A stretch of 64,000 bases of DNA from assembly GCA_036522815.1 (NCBI GenBank), contig DATDFC010000119.1, forward strand, positions 3,189 to 67,188, written 5' to 3'. Made by a program: the position numbers and the translations under genes. Source of the DNA: AG41 sp036522815. Its GTDB lineage: Bacteria > Gemmatimonadota > Gemmatimonadetes > Gemmatimonadales > GWC2-71-9. The notes under the pieces are model-generated. The model was not told where the DNA came from, did no database searches, and was given only the letters and a program-made list of their open reading frames with translations. Of the stretch, positions 9,701-17,981 are shown piece after piece. Every line of letters starts with the position of its first letter. Positions within the stretch are counted from its first letter, which is position 1.

Positions 9701-9943
9701 GCCGTCCGGAAACAGCAGGGTGAACCGCCCGCGCGCGTCGGTCGTGACCTGTCGCGCCCCTCCCGTTTCGCGCGACGTCACCTCGATCGTGGCGCCGGCG
9801 AGCGGCTGACTGTCCGGGCCCGTGACCGTGCCGACGATGATATCGGTCGCGGCGCCGACCTGGCCGGAAGCGGTGCGCGGCACCGCAACGACGAGGCAGG
9901 CGAGCGCGGCCAGGGGTGCGAGGCGCCAGAGTCGCGGTGTCAT
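6707..9943 (-). CDS. TonB-dependent receptor with N-terminal carboxypeptidase-regulatory-like domain
   Basis: 1078 residues. A signal peptide ends near ASGQ (about 27), followed by a CarboxypepD_reg-like beta-sandwich (about 35-120), a plug domain (about 140-260, with VTLDGMSLGSGEVP) and a large outer-membrane barrel. The style is that of Oar-like receptors, which import large ligands with TonB energy; the ligand cannot be read from the sequence. The start ATG lies 1 base after the stop of an upstream lipoprotein gene, so the two are coupled and probably work as a pair. The gene converges with the hypothetical gene ending at 6660. Confidence 0.9.
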   Translation of the reverse strand: MTPRLWRLAPLAALACLVVAVPRTASGQVGAATDIIVGTVTGPDSQPLAGATIEVTSRETGGARQVTTDARGRFTLLFPDGGGQYDLVVRYIGMAPAHLSVTRRGDEDRIVANVRMGLAAITMEAVSVTARRGGRSDQVGRGATGQALGGEEVARLPTDASDLNTVATLAPGVLAIPGGDTSSASFSVAGQRPTANNVTLDGMSLGSGEVPQDAVRAIRVVTNSYDVARGQFSGGLVASTTRSGTNTPQGSFTTTLRDRTVAWGDAMSTPFGQGMSQTQVGGGFGGPIVANRLFVFAALQGRWRTQALPSLATADAATLDRLGVSPDSASRFRALAGATGTPAILPGLPDDRAGSNTLGLLRLDWQVSPVHTVTLRLDGHWISQEPTHVSSLAFPATGARRSQRSGGVMASLTSYLGGHFVNEARGYVATDRKDVSALLALPAARVEVASPLADGGQDVTTLSFGGNGATPQRADDRTIELTDELSWLSGDARHRIKLGSFLNRTHVDDDQTPNQLGTFTFPSLAALSADSPSTFMRTLAPQDVDGTTWNAALYAGDTWHAASGLHVMYGVRVETAGFDGAPAANRTVDSLFGVRVDQLPRERHLSPRIGFTWGLGSGEGEVRHATYVRGGVGDFRSPAPSGLYSAVLGAPGTIGAETQVACVGTAVPTPDWSAYEASPAAIPSRCADSTSGATTPRPDVTTYDPRFTAPHAWRASLGLMQRVGAFSLTVDASYARGESQYGFRDLNLVGTTRFALSDEGGRPVYVPADSIVPSTGATSLTASREHPEFGHVFLIRSDLESETKQLTVAVAGATQRGATVRVSYTLTRSMDQSSFACCSTSQGFAAPTTAGDPNVPEWATSDLERRHALLATVNYPVSDALEIGAIGRLLSGAPFTPLVGSDVNGDGARNDRAFLFDPATAGDTAVASGMRTLLATASSGVRGCLERQLGRVAGRNSCTGAWQPSLDLQINWHPAWFGEDRPLTVSLLTVNLLGGLDEWWHGAAHRLGWGYATVPDPVLLYVRGFDPATERFRYAVNGRFGSLASAGGGIIVPFQIALQGRLTLGPGGGGERARSRSP

Positions 9944-9944
9944 G

Positions 9945-10904
9945 CTATGGCCCCGCCGCGCAGCTGATCGTGAAGCTCGCCTGAGCCGTGGCCCCGGCCG
10001 GAACGGTGACGGTCTGCGGGTTGGGACTCGCGACCGTGCAATTCCCGGGCACGCCGCTGAGCGTGACCGTGTGGTCCCCGGTGGGAATCTCCGTGGCGGT
10101 GACGCGGTCGTTCGCGCCGATGGTGCCCGATTGACCGGTGTCCAGTGTCACGGTGTAGCCGGCCGGGAGGTTCGACCCGGTGGTGGTCGTGGTGACGGTG
10201 AGGCTCCCGGTGGCGGGAGGCGGGGCGGCGCAGCTGATCGCAAAGCTCGCCTGCGCGGTCTCCCCCCCGGACACACTCACCGTCTCCGGATTCGCCCCGC
10301 CGAGCGTGCAGCTCGACGTGACGCCCTTGAGCATCACGACGTGGCGGCCCGTGGCAACGCCGACGAAGGTCACGACCGCGTTGATCCCGATGGGCTGGAA
10401 GATGCTGTCGTCCACGGCGACGGTATAACCGCTCGGGACATCGCTGCCCGCGGTGGTCGTCGTGACGGTGATGTTTCCCGTCAGCGGGGCGAGGATCGCG
10501 AACGCCCGACTCCGCACCGGCGCGAGCGCCGTCCCAGGCGCGGACGCGACGAGCGTATAGCCGGTCCCGGGCCGGTCGACCCGCAGGTGGCGGAACGTGG
10601 CGATGCCGTTCGTCGCCGCGACGGCCGTGGAGTCGCCGAGCGAGCCGCCGCCGGAGGTCGAGTCGAGCGCGAGCGAGACGACGCCGCCGAAGCCGGCGAC
10701 GACGTTGCCCTGATCGTCGCGCACGGCGACGCGCACGGGCGGGAGGGTGTTGCGGGCGCGGCCGCTCTGCGGCTGATCCACGAACCGGAGGTCGGCGGGC
10801 GGGCCGGCGACGGGCGAAGCGCCACCGCCCGACCCCCTGAAGAACGTGTCGAGGCGGCAGCTCGCAACCAGGACCAGCAGCAGCAACACGGTGAGGCGCG
10901 TCAT
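9945..10904 (-). CDS. Outer-membrane lipoprotein with Ig-like domain and two beta-rich repeats
   Basis: 319 residues with a lipobox LVASC (Cys16). An invasin/Ig-like segment follows (about 35-135), then two similar repeats of about 85 residues. Each starts with a GxxTVTTTT-type strand and ends with TAQASFxISCAA, carrying a conserved cysteine near each end that could form a disulphide. The stop is 1 base from the TonB receptor start, so it probably supplies a surface partner for that receptor, much as SusD does for SusC, although it is unrelated to SusD. The ligand is unknown. Confidence 0.75.
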   Translation of the reverse strand: MTRLTVLLLLVLVASCRLDTFFRGSGGGASPVAGPPADLRFVDQPQSGRARNTLPPVRVAVRDDQGNVVAGFGGVVSLALDSTSGGGSLGDSTAVAATNGIATFRHLRVDRPGTGYTLVASAPGTALAPVRSRAFAILAPLTGNITVTTTTAGSDVPSGYTVAVDDSIFQPIGINAVVTFVGVATGRHVVMLKGVTSSCTLGGANPETVSVSGGETAQASFAISCAAPPPATGSLTVTTTTTGSNLPAGYTVTLDTGQSGTIGANDRVTATEIPTGDHTVTLSGVPGNCTVASPNPQTVTVPAGATAQASFTISCAAGP

Positions 10905-11068
10905 CTACGCACCGGGGAGACTGCAATCGCCGCACCGGGACTCGACACCGCAAAGCACCGTCAATGCATGCGGCTGCGCGGCAACACCTGTGTCACGCAC
11001 TCATCGCACGTGCGCGGCTGTCGCCATGCCGCCGCATTCGATCGCGGTCAGGTGAACCCGGTTGGCCC

Positions 11069-11848
11069 CTAGGGAGACGAAAACGTCGCGGTTCTTCCGT
11101 TGATCACATAGCCGCTCGGGTCGTAGTCCGAGAGGTAGCACCACCCGAGCGTCGGCATTACGTATCGCCACGCGGCCGTGGTCGGCCGCATCGCCTTGAG
11201 ATTGCCGATCCAGTCGGACGGATTGATCGGTAGCAGAAAGATCAGCGTGTCGGGCACGGCGGCGATGCCGACCGACTCCTGTGACCAGGACGTCACGAAG
11301 GTCGTACCCGTGTGGCCATAGATCGTGACAGAGTCGGGGGTGTACCACAACCTCCAGATCGTCGCGAGACTGGGCGCGATCGCCGGCGCCACATGGACGA
11401 TCGAGTCGATGATCTCCGCGACGGTAAAGCTGTCGACGTGGTAGCTCGTGTCTTTGGGCTGGCACCCGAAGGCGACCGTCCACGGACCGTGCGCTTTCAG
11501 GTTCGTCACGGCCGAGAGCTGCATCGCGCTGTGCGCGCTGGACTGCCCCAGGGACGCGGTCACGGTCACCGTCCCCGTGTCCTCGCTGGTCGGTGCGATG
11601 AGCGTATCATGGTGCACGGTCCAACCCGGCGACGCGCTCAAGCTGATGGTCGCGTTGGATATGGCGGTACCCGTGGAGTCGATGACGAGAGAGACGAGCT
11701 GGTCGCTGGGAATCACCTGCCCCGTGAATACCGTCCCCGCGTCCATCACCAGCAGGATGTGGTCCACCCCCGGCAGCTGCGGTCCGGATGAGGTGCCGCC
11801 GCCACAGGCGGCCAGGCAAACAGTCCCGAGGACGATGATCTGGCGCAT
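11069..11848 (-). CDS. Hypothetical lipoprotein
   Basis: 259 residues with lipobox CLAAC (Cys15) followed by a Gly/Ser linker. The N-terminal half looks like an Ig-like fold (strand-rich, ATISLSASPGW); the C-terminal half is not recognised. The start has a GGGAGAG ribosome site. It is divergent from the CheY-like gene, with 43 bases between the two starts. It may be the first gene of the lipoprotein/TonB receptor group below it, but a 164-base gap (10905-11068) with no gene separates them. Confidence 0.6.
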   Translation of the reverse strand: MRQIIVLGTVCLAACGGGTSSGPQLPGVDHILLVMDAGTVFTGQVIPSDQLVSLVIDSTGTAISNATISLSASPGWTVHHDTLIAPTSEDTGTVTVTASLGQSSAHSAMQLSAVTNLKAHGPWTVAFGCQPKDTSYHVDSFTVAEIIDSIVHVAPAIAPSLATIWRLWYTPDSVTIYGHTGTTFVTSWSQESVGIAAVPDTLIFLLPINPSDWIGNLKAMRPTTAAWRYVMPTLGWCYLSDYDPSGYVINGRTATFSSP

Positions 11849-11879
11849 TCGCGGCTCTCCCGTGCGAGGCTATCGAGTC

Positions 11880-11885
11880 TATAAT
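11880..11885 (+). promoter_or_regulatory. -10 element TATAAT, 6 bases before the CheY-like start codon
   Basis: A perfect TATAAT ends 6 bases before the ATG at 11892 and no ribosome-binding site intervenes. If this is the promoter, transcription would begin at or next to the start codon, giving a leaderless mRNA. No clear -35 box is visible. Confidence 0.5.
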
Positions 11886-11891
11886 AACGCC

Positions 11892-12263
11892 ATGTTCCGA
11901 ATCCTCATCATCGACGACGACGTCACGCTGCGCCAGGCGCTCACCAAGCACCTGAAGCACGCCGGCCACGAGGTGCGCCAGGCCGCCGACGGCAACGCCG
12001 GCGTCCGGGCGTTCGAGCGGCGCGCCGCCGACTTGGTGATCGTCGACATCTTCATGCCGGGGCAGGGCGGGTTACAAACCATCGGCCGGCTGCGGCGCCA
12101 ATGGCCGGGCGTGAAAATTCTCGCCATGTCGGGCACCAAGAGCGCCGGAGCGATCGACGTCGCCGGACACGCCACCTCGCTCGGCGCCGACCGCTTCATC
12201 ACGAAGCCGTTCGAAGCCGCCGAGCTGCTGGAGGTGATCAGGACGCTGCTCGTCGCGCCGTGA
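11892..12263 (+). CDS. Single-domain CheY-like response regulator
   Basis: 123 residues forming only a receiver domain. The acidic pair is IDDD (7-10), the phosphoacceptor lies in VIVDIFMPG, and the conserved Thr/Ser and Lys lie in LAMSGTK and ITKPFE. There is no output domain, so it should act by protein-protein contact. It lies 88 bases upstream of a LytS-type kinase gene that has its own response regulator, so its partner kinase is uncertain. It is probably read from a leaderless transcript. Confidence 0.85.
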   Translation: MFRILIIDDDVTLRQALTKHLKHAGHEVRQAADGNAGVRAFERRAADLVIVDIFMPGQGGLQTIGRLRRQWPGVKILAMSGTKSAGAIDVAGHATSLGADRFITKPFEAAELLEVIRTLLVAP

Positions 12264-12339
12264 CGGGGTTTCGTCGTGCTGGGACGGCGTTTCGTCGCCG
12301 CGTGATCCAGCCCCTTGGCCCGGCGCCCCGGGTCCCCCG

Positions 12340-12345
12340 TATACT
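12340..12345 (+). promoter_or_regulatory. -10 element TATACT, 6 bases before the LytS-like start codon
   Basis: TATACT is followed by ccaccg and then the ATG at 12352, with no Shine-Dalgarno sequence. A weak TTGGCC at 12315-12320 is 19 bases upstream. The geometry matches the one at 11880 and implies a leaderless transcript. Confidence 0.45.
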
Positions 12346-12351
12346 CCACCG

Positions 12352-13482
12352 ATGGCAGCGCGCGCCAACCTCACCGCCGCGCCGTACCCGCGCTGGTGGT
12401 TCGTCCTGGCGATCTGGACCGCCTGGGGACTGCTCCTCGCCACGCAGGTGACGTGGTACACGAGCCTCGGCACCAAGCCCACGCCGTTCCTGACCGCGCT
12501 GCGGCTCAATATGCCCGGCGCGCTGGTGTGGGGCGTGTTCACTCCCGCGGCCATCTGGCTGGCGCGCCGCTTCCCGCCGTTCGAGGGTCCGCATTGGCCG
12601 CGCGGCGTCGCCGTGCAGCTGGTCGCCAGCGCCGTCGCCGTGTTCCTGGAAGTGCTGGTGGTGACGGTGAACGGGCACTGGGTGCGCGGTCCGATGCCGG
12701 ACGACGCGCCGATCCTCGGGTCCGCGCTGCGGTGGTCCATCTGGTGGTACCCGTCCGATTGCTGGCTGTACTGGGCGATCGTCGCCAGCGACTACGGCGT
12801 CACGCACTATCGCCGGCTGCGCGAGCGGGAGCTGCGCGCCTCGCAGCTGGAAGCGCAGCTCGCCGAGGCGCGACTCCAGGCCCTGAAGACGCAGCTGCAG
12901 CCCCACTTCCTCTTTAATGCGCTGCATACGATCGGTCAGCTGGTGCGCACCGGTCAGGACGCGCTCGCCGTCCAGGTGGTGGCGGGCCTGGGCGACCTGC
13001 TGCGGCGCGTGCTCGACGGCGCCGGCACCCAGGAAGTGGCACTCAAGCAGGAGCTCGAGTTCCTGCGCAGCTACCTCGACGTGGAGCAGGTGCGGTTCCG
13101 CGACCGCCTCAAGGCAGTGGTGGACGCGGACCCCGACACGCTCGATGCCCGGGTCCCGTATCTCATTCTCCAGCCGCTGGTCGAGAACGCGATCCACCAC
13201 GGCATCGCGCCTCGCGCCACCACCGGCCGGCTGCTGATCTCCGCCCGGCGCATTGCCGGCAGCCTCCACCTCACGGTCCGCGACGACGGCTCCGGGCTGG
13301 CCTCGGGTGGGATGAGCCGCGACGGCCGCGGCGTCGGCCTCGCGAACACGAGCGAGCGGCTGCGGCAGCTGTACGGCGACGCGGCGTCGTTCGAGGTGGT
13401 GAGCGCGGAGGACGGCGGGACGGTGGCGCGCGTCGTCGTGCCGTTCCGGCTCGCGGCCGCGGAGTGGGAGGGGAAGGCCTGA
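12352..13482 (+). CDS. LytS/YehU-type membrane sensor histidine kinase
   Basis: 376 residues with about four N-terminal membrane segments (residues 15-150), a short coiled linker, then the His_kinase domain of the LytS class with the phosphoacceptor motif QLQPHFLFNALHT (about 181-193). The ATP-binding N box is VENAIHHG, and DDGSGL and GVGLANT complete the catalytic site. The response regulator gene starts 6 bases later, so this is a two-component pair. It senses an unknown membrane or periplasmic signal. Confidence 0.9.
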   Translation: MAARANLTAAPYPRWWFVLAIWTAWGLLLATQVTWYTSLGTKPTPFLTALRLNMPGALVWGVFTPAAIWLARRFPPFEGPHWPRGVAVQLVASAVAVFLEVLVVTVNGHWVRGPMPDDAPILGSALRWSIWWYPSDCWLYWAIVASDYGVTHYRRLRERELRASQLEAQLAEARLQALKTQLQPHFLFNALHTIGQLVRTGQDALAVQVVAGLGDLLRRVLDGAGTQEVALKQELEFLRSYLDVEQVRFRDRLKAVVDADPDTLDARVPYLILQPLVENAIHHGIAPRATTGRLLISARRIAGSLHLTVRDDGSGLASGGMSRDGRGVGLANTSERLRQLYGDAASFEVVSAEDGGTVARVVVPFRLAAAEWEGKA

Positions 13483-13487
13483 CGGCG

Positions 13488-14276
13488 ATGCAGCCGATCC
13501 GGACGTTGATCGTCGACGACGAGCCCGCGGCGCGCGAGGGGATGCGGCATCTGCTCGCCGCCGATCCCGAGATCGTGATCGCGGGTGAGTGCGCCGACGG
13601 GCGGACGGCCGCGGCGGCGATCCGCGCCGGCGCCCCCGACCTGGTGTTCCTGGACGTCCAGATGCCCGTGCTCGACGGGTTCGGCGTGCTGCGCGAAGTG
13701 GACCTGGAGCAGGCCCCCGCGCTCGTGTTCGTCACGGCCTACGACCAGTACGCGCTGCGCGCCTTCGAGGTGCACGCGATCGACTATCTGCTCAAGCCCT
13801 TCACGGACGAGCGGTTCCGCGAGTCGCTCGAGCGCGCCAAGCGGCAGGTGCGCCAGGGCCGTCTGGGAGAGCTGTCGGGCAAGCTCGCCGCGCTGCTCGA
13901 GCATTACGGCCCCGATGCGCCGGCGCGGCGCGGTCCGCGCTACCTCGATCGGCTCCTGGTCAAGGCCAGCGGGACCGTCACGCTGTTGCGCGCGGCGGAG
14001 ATCGACTGGATCGACGCGGAGGGGGACTACGTGCGCCTGCACGTGGGCAAGAGCTGGCATCTGCTGCGCGAGACCATGAAGAACCTCGAGAGCCAGCTCG
14101 ACCCGGCGCGGTTCGTGCGGATCCACCGCTCGACCATCGTGAACCTCGAGAAGGTCAAGGAGCTGCAGCCGTTCTTTCGCGGCGAGTACGTCGTGGTGCT
14201 GCACGGCGGCACGACGCTCAAGCTGTCGCGCGGCTATCGCGAGAATCTCGAGCGACGGCTCGGCCGCACCATTTAG
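13488..14276 (+). CDS. LytTR-family response regulator
   Basis: 262 residues. The receiver domain has acidic residues in IVDDEP, the phosphoacceptor Asp in LVFLDVQMP, and the switch residues in VTAYD and LLKPF. A LytTR DNA-binding domain follows (about 160-262: RYLDRLLVKASG, IDWIDAEGDYVRLH, FVRIHRSTIVN). The start at 13488 is chosen over the in-frame GTG at 13464, which would overlap the kinase gene. It is the cognate regulator of the preceding LytS-type kinase. Targets cannot be read here, but the SusC/SusD genes lie directly downstream. Confidence 0.9.
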   Translation: MQPIRTLIVDDEPAAREGMRHLLAADPEIVIAGECADGRTAAAAIRAGAPDLVFLDVQMPVLDGFGVLREVDLEQAPALVFVTAYDQYALRAFEVHAIDYLLKPFTDERFRESLERAKRQVRQGRLGELSGKLAALLEHYGPDAPARRGPRYLDRLLVKASGTVTLLRAAEIDWIDAEGDYVRLHVGKSWHLLRETMKNLESQLDPARFVRIHRSTIVNLEKVKELQPFFRGEYVVVLHGGTTLKLSRGYRENLERRLGRTI

Positions 14277-14600
14277 CGTCTTGGCGCGCGCGGCGCGCCA
14301 CTCGTCGCACGACCGTTTGCGTGCCGCGCCGGGGTGAGTAAGCTGGGCACGCGCTCACCGACGAGAGCGTGCAGTTCGGGTCGCGCGTGGAGTCTGACGG
14401 CAACTCCCCCGACCGGCCAACCCGGCGCGCGAGCGTCGGGTTTGGCGTTCCTGGAGCCGCGCGTTCGTCGCCGCGACGGCGGCCGCCCGTCGTGCGCACG
14501 TCGCGGCTCGTCGCAAATCCGTCGCCTCCACGGGCCGGGGTCCGTAGCGTGGCGGGAGTCGAGGAGTCCCTCCCATCCCGTCAGCCGAGGAGGACCCATC
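14277..14600. other. Intergenic region between LytTR regulator and susC-like gene
   Basis: 324 bases without a convincing gene. Right behind the regulator stop is a perfect inverted repeat (14282-14300, arms TGGCGCGC and GCGCGCCA with a 3-base loop) that may end transcription, though no T-run follows. A strong ribosome site (GAGGAGGA) precedes the ATG at 14601. Promoter elements for the susC-like gene must lie here, but none stands out. Confidence 0.5.
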
Positions 14601-17600
14601 ATGCGCTGCATCGTTCGAGGCTGGTTGGCCGCGACCGCAATCACGCTGCTGGTCGCGGCGCACGCGTACGCCCAGGAACCCGTGACCATCACCGGCAAGG
14701 TGACCAGCGACGCGGGGCTGCCGCTGGGGCAGGTCGAGGTCGCGCTCCCGACGCTGGGGCTCGGGGCGCTGACCAAGGACGACGGCGCCTACACGCTCGT
14801 CGTGCCGGGGGCGCGGGTGTCGGGCCAGACCGTCACGCTCGTGGCGCGGCGGCTGGGCTACAAGTCGCAGAGCGCCCAGGTGACGCTGAGCGCGGGAGGG
14901 GTGACGCACGACTTCACGCTCGCCGCCAATCCCCTGCAGCTCGGTGAAGTCGTCGTGACCGGGGCCGGCACCGCCACCCAGACCGAAAAGCTCGGCAACG
15001 TCCGCAACAATGTCTCGTCCGACCTGATCCAGAAGGCGGGCGAGGCGAACATGGTCCAGGCGCTCGCCGGCAAGGCGCCCAACGTGACGGTGGTGCAGCA
15101 ATCGGGCGATCCCGGCGCGGGCTCTTACATCAATATCCGAGGCACCAGCTCGATCCTGGGGGCGAACCAGCCGCTGTTCGTGGTGGACGGCGTCCCCATG
15201 GACAACTCCACCTTCTCGACGTCGAACTTTCTCGGGCCGGAGGATGCCGGCGGGACGCTCGCCCAGGCCGGGCAGACCGAAGGCACGGTCGCGACCAACC
15301 GCGCCGCCGATATGAACCCGAACGACATCGAGTCCGTCGAGATCCTGAAGGGCCCGGCGGCGAGCGCGATCTATGGCGCCCGCGCGGCGGCGGGCGTGGT
15401 GCTCATCACCACGAAGTCCGGCCGCTCCGGTCCGACCCGGTTCGCGTTCCGCTCGAGCAGCTCGTTCAACGACATCAACCACACCTACCCGCTGCAGACG
15501 CAGTACGGCCAGGGAACGCGGGGCATTCATGCCGACACCGCGCTGGGCGGTGACTGCGATGGTGGCGCGGGCATCTGCGCGCGCTCGTGGGGACCGCCGA
15601 TACCGGCGGGGAACGCCTTCGGCGCGCCGTTCGACCATGCGAACGAGCTGTATCAGGTGGGCCACACCTACGACAACGGCTTCACCGTGTCGGGCGGCAA
15701 CGACCGGACCACGTTCTATCTGTCCGGGGACTACAACTACGACCGTGGCGTGATCGTCGGCCCGAACGACGCGTTCTCCCGCACGACCGTGCGCGTGAAG
15801 GCGTCGCACCGGGTGGCGGACAACCTCAAGCTCGGCGGCGATCTGGCGTTCGCCGACACGCGCGGCAAGTACCTGCAGCGCGGCAACAACACCAACGGCG
15901 TGCAGCTGGGGTTCCTGCGCTCGCCGCCCGATTTCAACAACCAGCCGTATTTCGTGATCACGCCCAACGGCAGTACGCAGCAGCGCTCGTTTTTCGGGAT
16001 GCGCCACCCGACCGACGCCACGCTCGGCGACGACCGCATCTTCGACAATCCATTCTGGACCATCTACGAGGCCCAGAACAGCTCGGACGTGGGACGCGTG
16101 TACGGCAACGTGAATGCGGAATACCTGCCGACCTCCTGGCTCAAGCTCAACTACACGCTGGGCGCCGATCACGCGGCGGACGAGCGGCTCGAGGGATGCG
16201 CCATCACGTCGGCGTCGCCGTGCGTCGACGGGCGGGTGATCGAAGGCAAGATCGTCACGTATGCCATCGACCATAACCTCACCGCCACCGCGACCTACAC
16301 GCTCAATCCCGATCTCGGCGGCACCCTCACCGTCGGCCAGAACCTGAGCACACGCAACCAGCGCACCCTGGGGAACGTGGGTCGCACGCTGGTGGCGCCG
16401 CAGCCCTTCAAGGCCTCGAATACGGTGGCGCGGGACCCGGTGCTCGACCAGGAGCAGGTGATCCACGACGCGTCGTGGTTCGGCCAGGGGACCCTGGACG
16501 TGAAGAGTCAGCTGTACCTGACCGCCGCATTGCGGAACGACGGCTCGTCCACCTTCGGGCGCTCGAACCTGCGCAGCTGGTTCCCGAAAGGGAGCGCGGC
16601 CTGGGAATTCGTCAAGGCCATCGGGGCGACACCCTGGCTGTCGTACGGCAAGGCCCGCGTCGCGTACGGGCAGGCCGGACAGGAGCCGTTGCCGTACTTC
16701 ACCTCGCAGACGCTGTCAGAAGCGCTCTTCATCACGGGCATCTCGCAGGGCACGGCCAACACGCCGACGCAGAACGGGCTGGGCGGCATGGTGACGCGCT
16801 CCGAGCTGAAAGCGGCGCCGGCGCTCAAACCCGAGCGCTCCAAGGAATTCGAGGCGGGTCTGGACCTCGGCTTCTTCAAGGACCGGGCCGACGCCAGCAT
16901 CACGTGGTACGACAAGAAATCCACCGACGTGATCCTGCCCGAGCCGCTGCCCGTGTCCACGGGCTACTTCGCGCAGGGGTCGAACGCGGCGTCGATCCAG
17001 AATCGCGGCTGGGAGGTGTCGCTCAACGTGCGGCCGCTGCAGCAGGCCGACTACGGATGGGACGTGGGCCTGCAGTGGGCCCGCAACCGCAACAAAGTGC
17101 TGTCGCTCGGCGCGGGCGAGCAGTTCATCGTGATCGGCGACTTCAACAACCAGGTGGCGATGGTGGGTCAGCCGATCGGTGTGTACCTGGGCAGCGGCTT
17201 CCTGCGGTGCGGCGTGTCCAACGGCACGACCAACGCGGTCCCCGTGGCCGGTGGCGGCAGCGACAGCCTCGGCGCCGTATGCCAGGGCCACCCCCGGGGC
17301 GCGCTGTACATCGACCCCAACGGGTTCCCAGTTCAGGACCCCGACCCGCGCATCGTCCAGGACCCGAACTACGACTGGACCGGCAGCATCCGCTCCTCCG
17401 TGCGATACAAGAAAATCCAGGTCTCCGGACTGCTCGACATCCGGCACGGCGGCCAGATCTGGAACGGCACCAAAGGGGCGCTGTGGAGCTACGGCACCCA
17501 CAAAGACACCGAGCAGCGGGCCGTCTGCACCGCGCGCACCGAGACCGGCTGCACAGGCAACACGAAGGTCTTCGGCCAGGGCGGCTGGTATGACGGTCCG

Positions 17601-17963
17601 GTCGTGGGGCCGGGGGCCGGCGTTGCGGCCCCGATCGGCGAGTACTGGTACCGGGACGTGGCCGGCTGTCCGTTCGTCGGCATCGACGAGCCCTGCATCG
17701 AGGACGCGGGGTTCGTGAAGCTACGCGAGATCTCCCTCACCTACACGCTCGACGCACCGTGGGTGCAGCGCTCGCTCGGGTTCACGAGCATCGATCTGCG
17801 CGTCTCCGGTCGCAATCTCCACACCTGGACCAACTACACCGGCTACGATCCCGAGACGAACCTGGGCGGGGCGATCTCAGCGGGATTGGGCGCCGGCGGC
17901 GTGGACTATTTCAACAACCCGCAGACGCGCTCGTTCGCGTTTTCGGTCACTCTCAACCACTAG
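14601..17963 (+). CDS. SusC/RagA-family TonB-linked outer-membrane protein
   Basis: 1120 residues. A signal peptide ends near AYAQ (about 23), then a CarboxypepD_reg-like domain (about 28-110). The plug carries the SusC signature (NIRGTSSILG, LFVVDGVPMDNS, IESVEILKGPAASAIYG, AAAGVVLITTKSG) and a long barrel ends in FAFSVTLNH. The start at 14601 has a GAGGAGGA ribosome site and an immediate signal peptide; the longer frame upstream to 14334 lacks both. It is paired with the SusD-like gene 18 bases downstream. Such pairs import oligosaccharides or peptides, but no enzyme gene sits next to it to hint at the substrate. Confidence 0.93.
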   Translation: MRCIVRGWLAATAITLLVAAHAYAQEPVTITGKVTSDAGLPLGQVEVALPTLGLGALTKDDGAYTLVVPGARVSGQTVTLVARRLGYKSQSAQVTLSAGGVTHDFTLAANPLQLGEVVVTGAGTATQTEKLGNVRNNVSSDLIQKAGEANMVQALAGKAPNVTVVQQSGDPGAGSYINIRGTSSILGANQPLFVVDGVPMDNSTFSTSNFLGPEDAGGTLAQAGQTEGTVATNRAADMNPNDIESVEILKGPAASAIYGARAAAGVVLITTKSGRSGPTRFAFRSSSSFNDINHTYPLQTQYGQGTRGIHADTALGGDCDGGAGICARSWGPPIPAGNAFGAPFDHANELYQVGHTYDNGFTVSGGNDRTTFYLSGDYNYDRGVIVGPNDAFSRTTVRVKASHRVADNLKLGGDLAFADTRGKYLQRGNNTNGVQLGFLRSPPDFNNQPYFVITPNGSTQQRSFFGMRHPTDATLGDDRIFDNPFWTIYEAQNSSDVGRVYGNVNAEYLPTSWLKLNYTLGADHAADERLEGCAITSASPCVDGRVIEGKIVTYAIDHNLTATATYTLNPDLGGTLTVGQNLSTRNQRTLGNVGRTLVAPQPFKASNTVARDPVLDQEQVIHDASWFGQGTLDVKSQLYLTAALRNDGSSTFGRSNLRSWFPKGSAAWEFVKAIGATPWLSYGKARVAYGQAGQEPLPYFTSQTLSEALFITGISQGTANTPTQNGLGGMVTRSELKAAPALKPERSKEFEAGLDLGFFKDRADASITWYDKKSTDVILPEPLPVSTGYFAQGSNAASIQNRGWEVSLNVRPLQQADYGWDVGLQWARNRNKVLSLGAGEQFIVIGDFNNQVAMVGQPIGVYLGSGFLRCGVSNGTTNAVPVAGGGSDSLGAVCQGHPRGALYIDPNGFPVQDPDPRIVQDPNYDWTGSIRSSVRYKKIQVSGLLDIRHGGQIWNGTKGALWSYGTHKDTEQRAVCTARTETGCTGNTKVFGQGGWYDGPVVGPGAGVAAPIGEYWYRDVAGCPFVGIDEPCIEDAGFVKLREISLTYTLDAPWVQRSLGFTSIDLRVSGRNLHTWTNYTGYDPETNLGGAISAGLGAGGVDYFNNPQTRSFAFSVTLNH

Positions 17964-17981
17964 CCCCGAGGAGACCGCCTT

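Noticed and set aside
14355..16466. Open frame of 703 codons antisense to the susC-like gene
   Set aside because: Low-complexity Arg/Gly/Val product and full overlap with a well-supported SusC protein.
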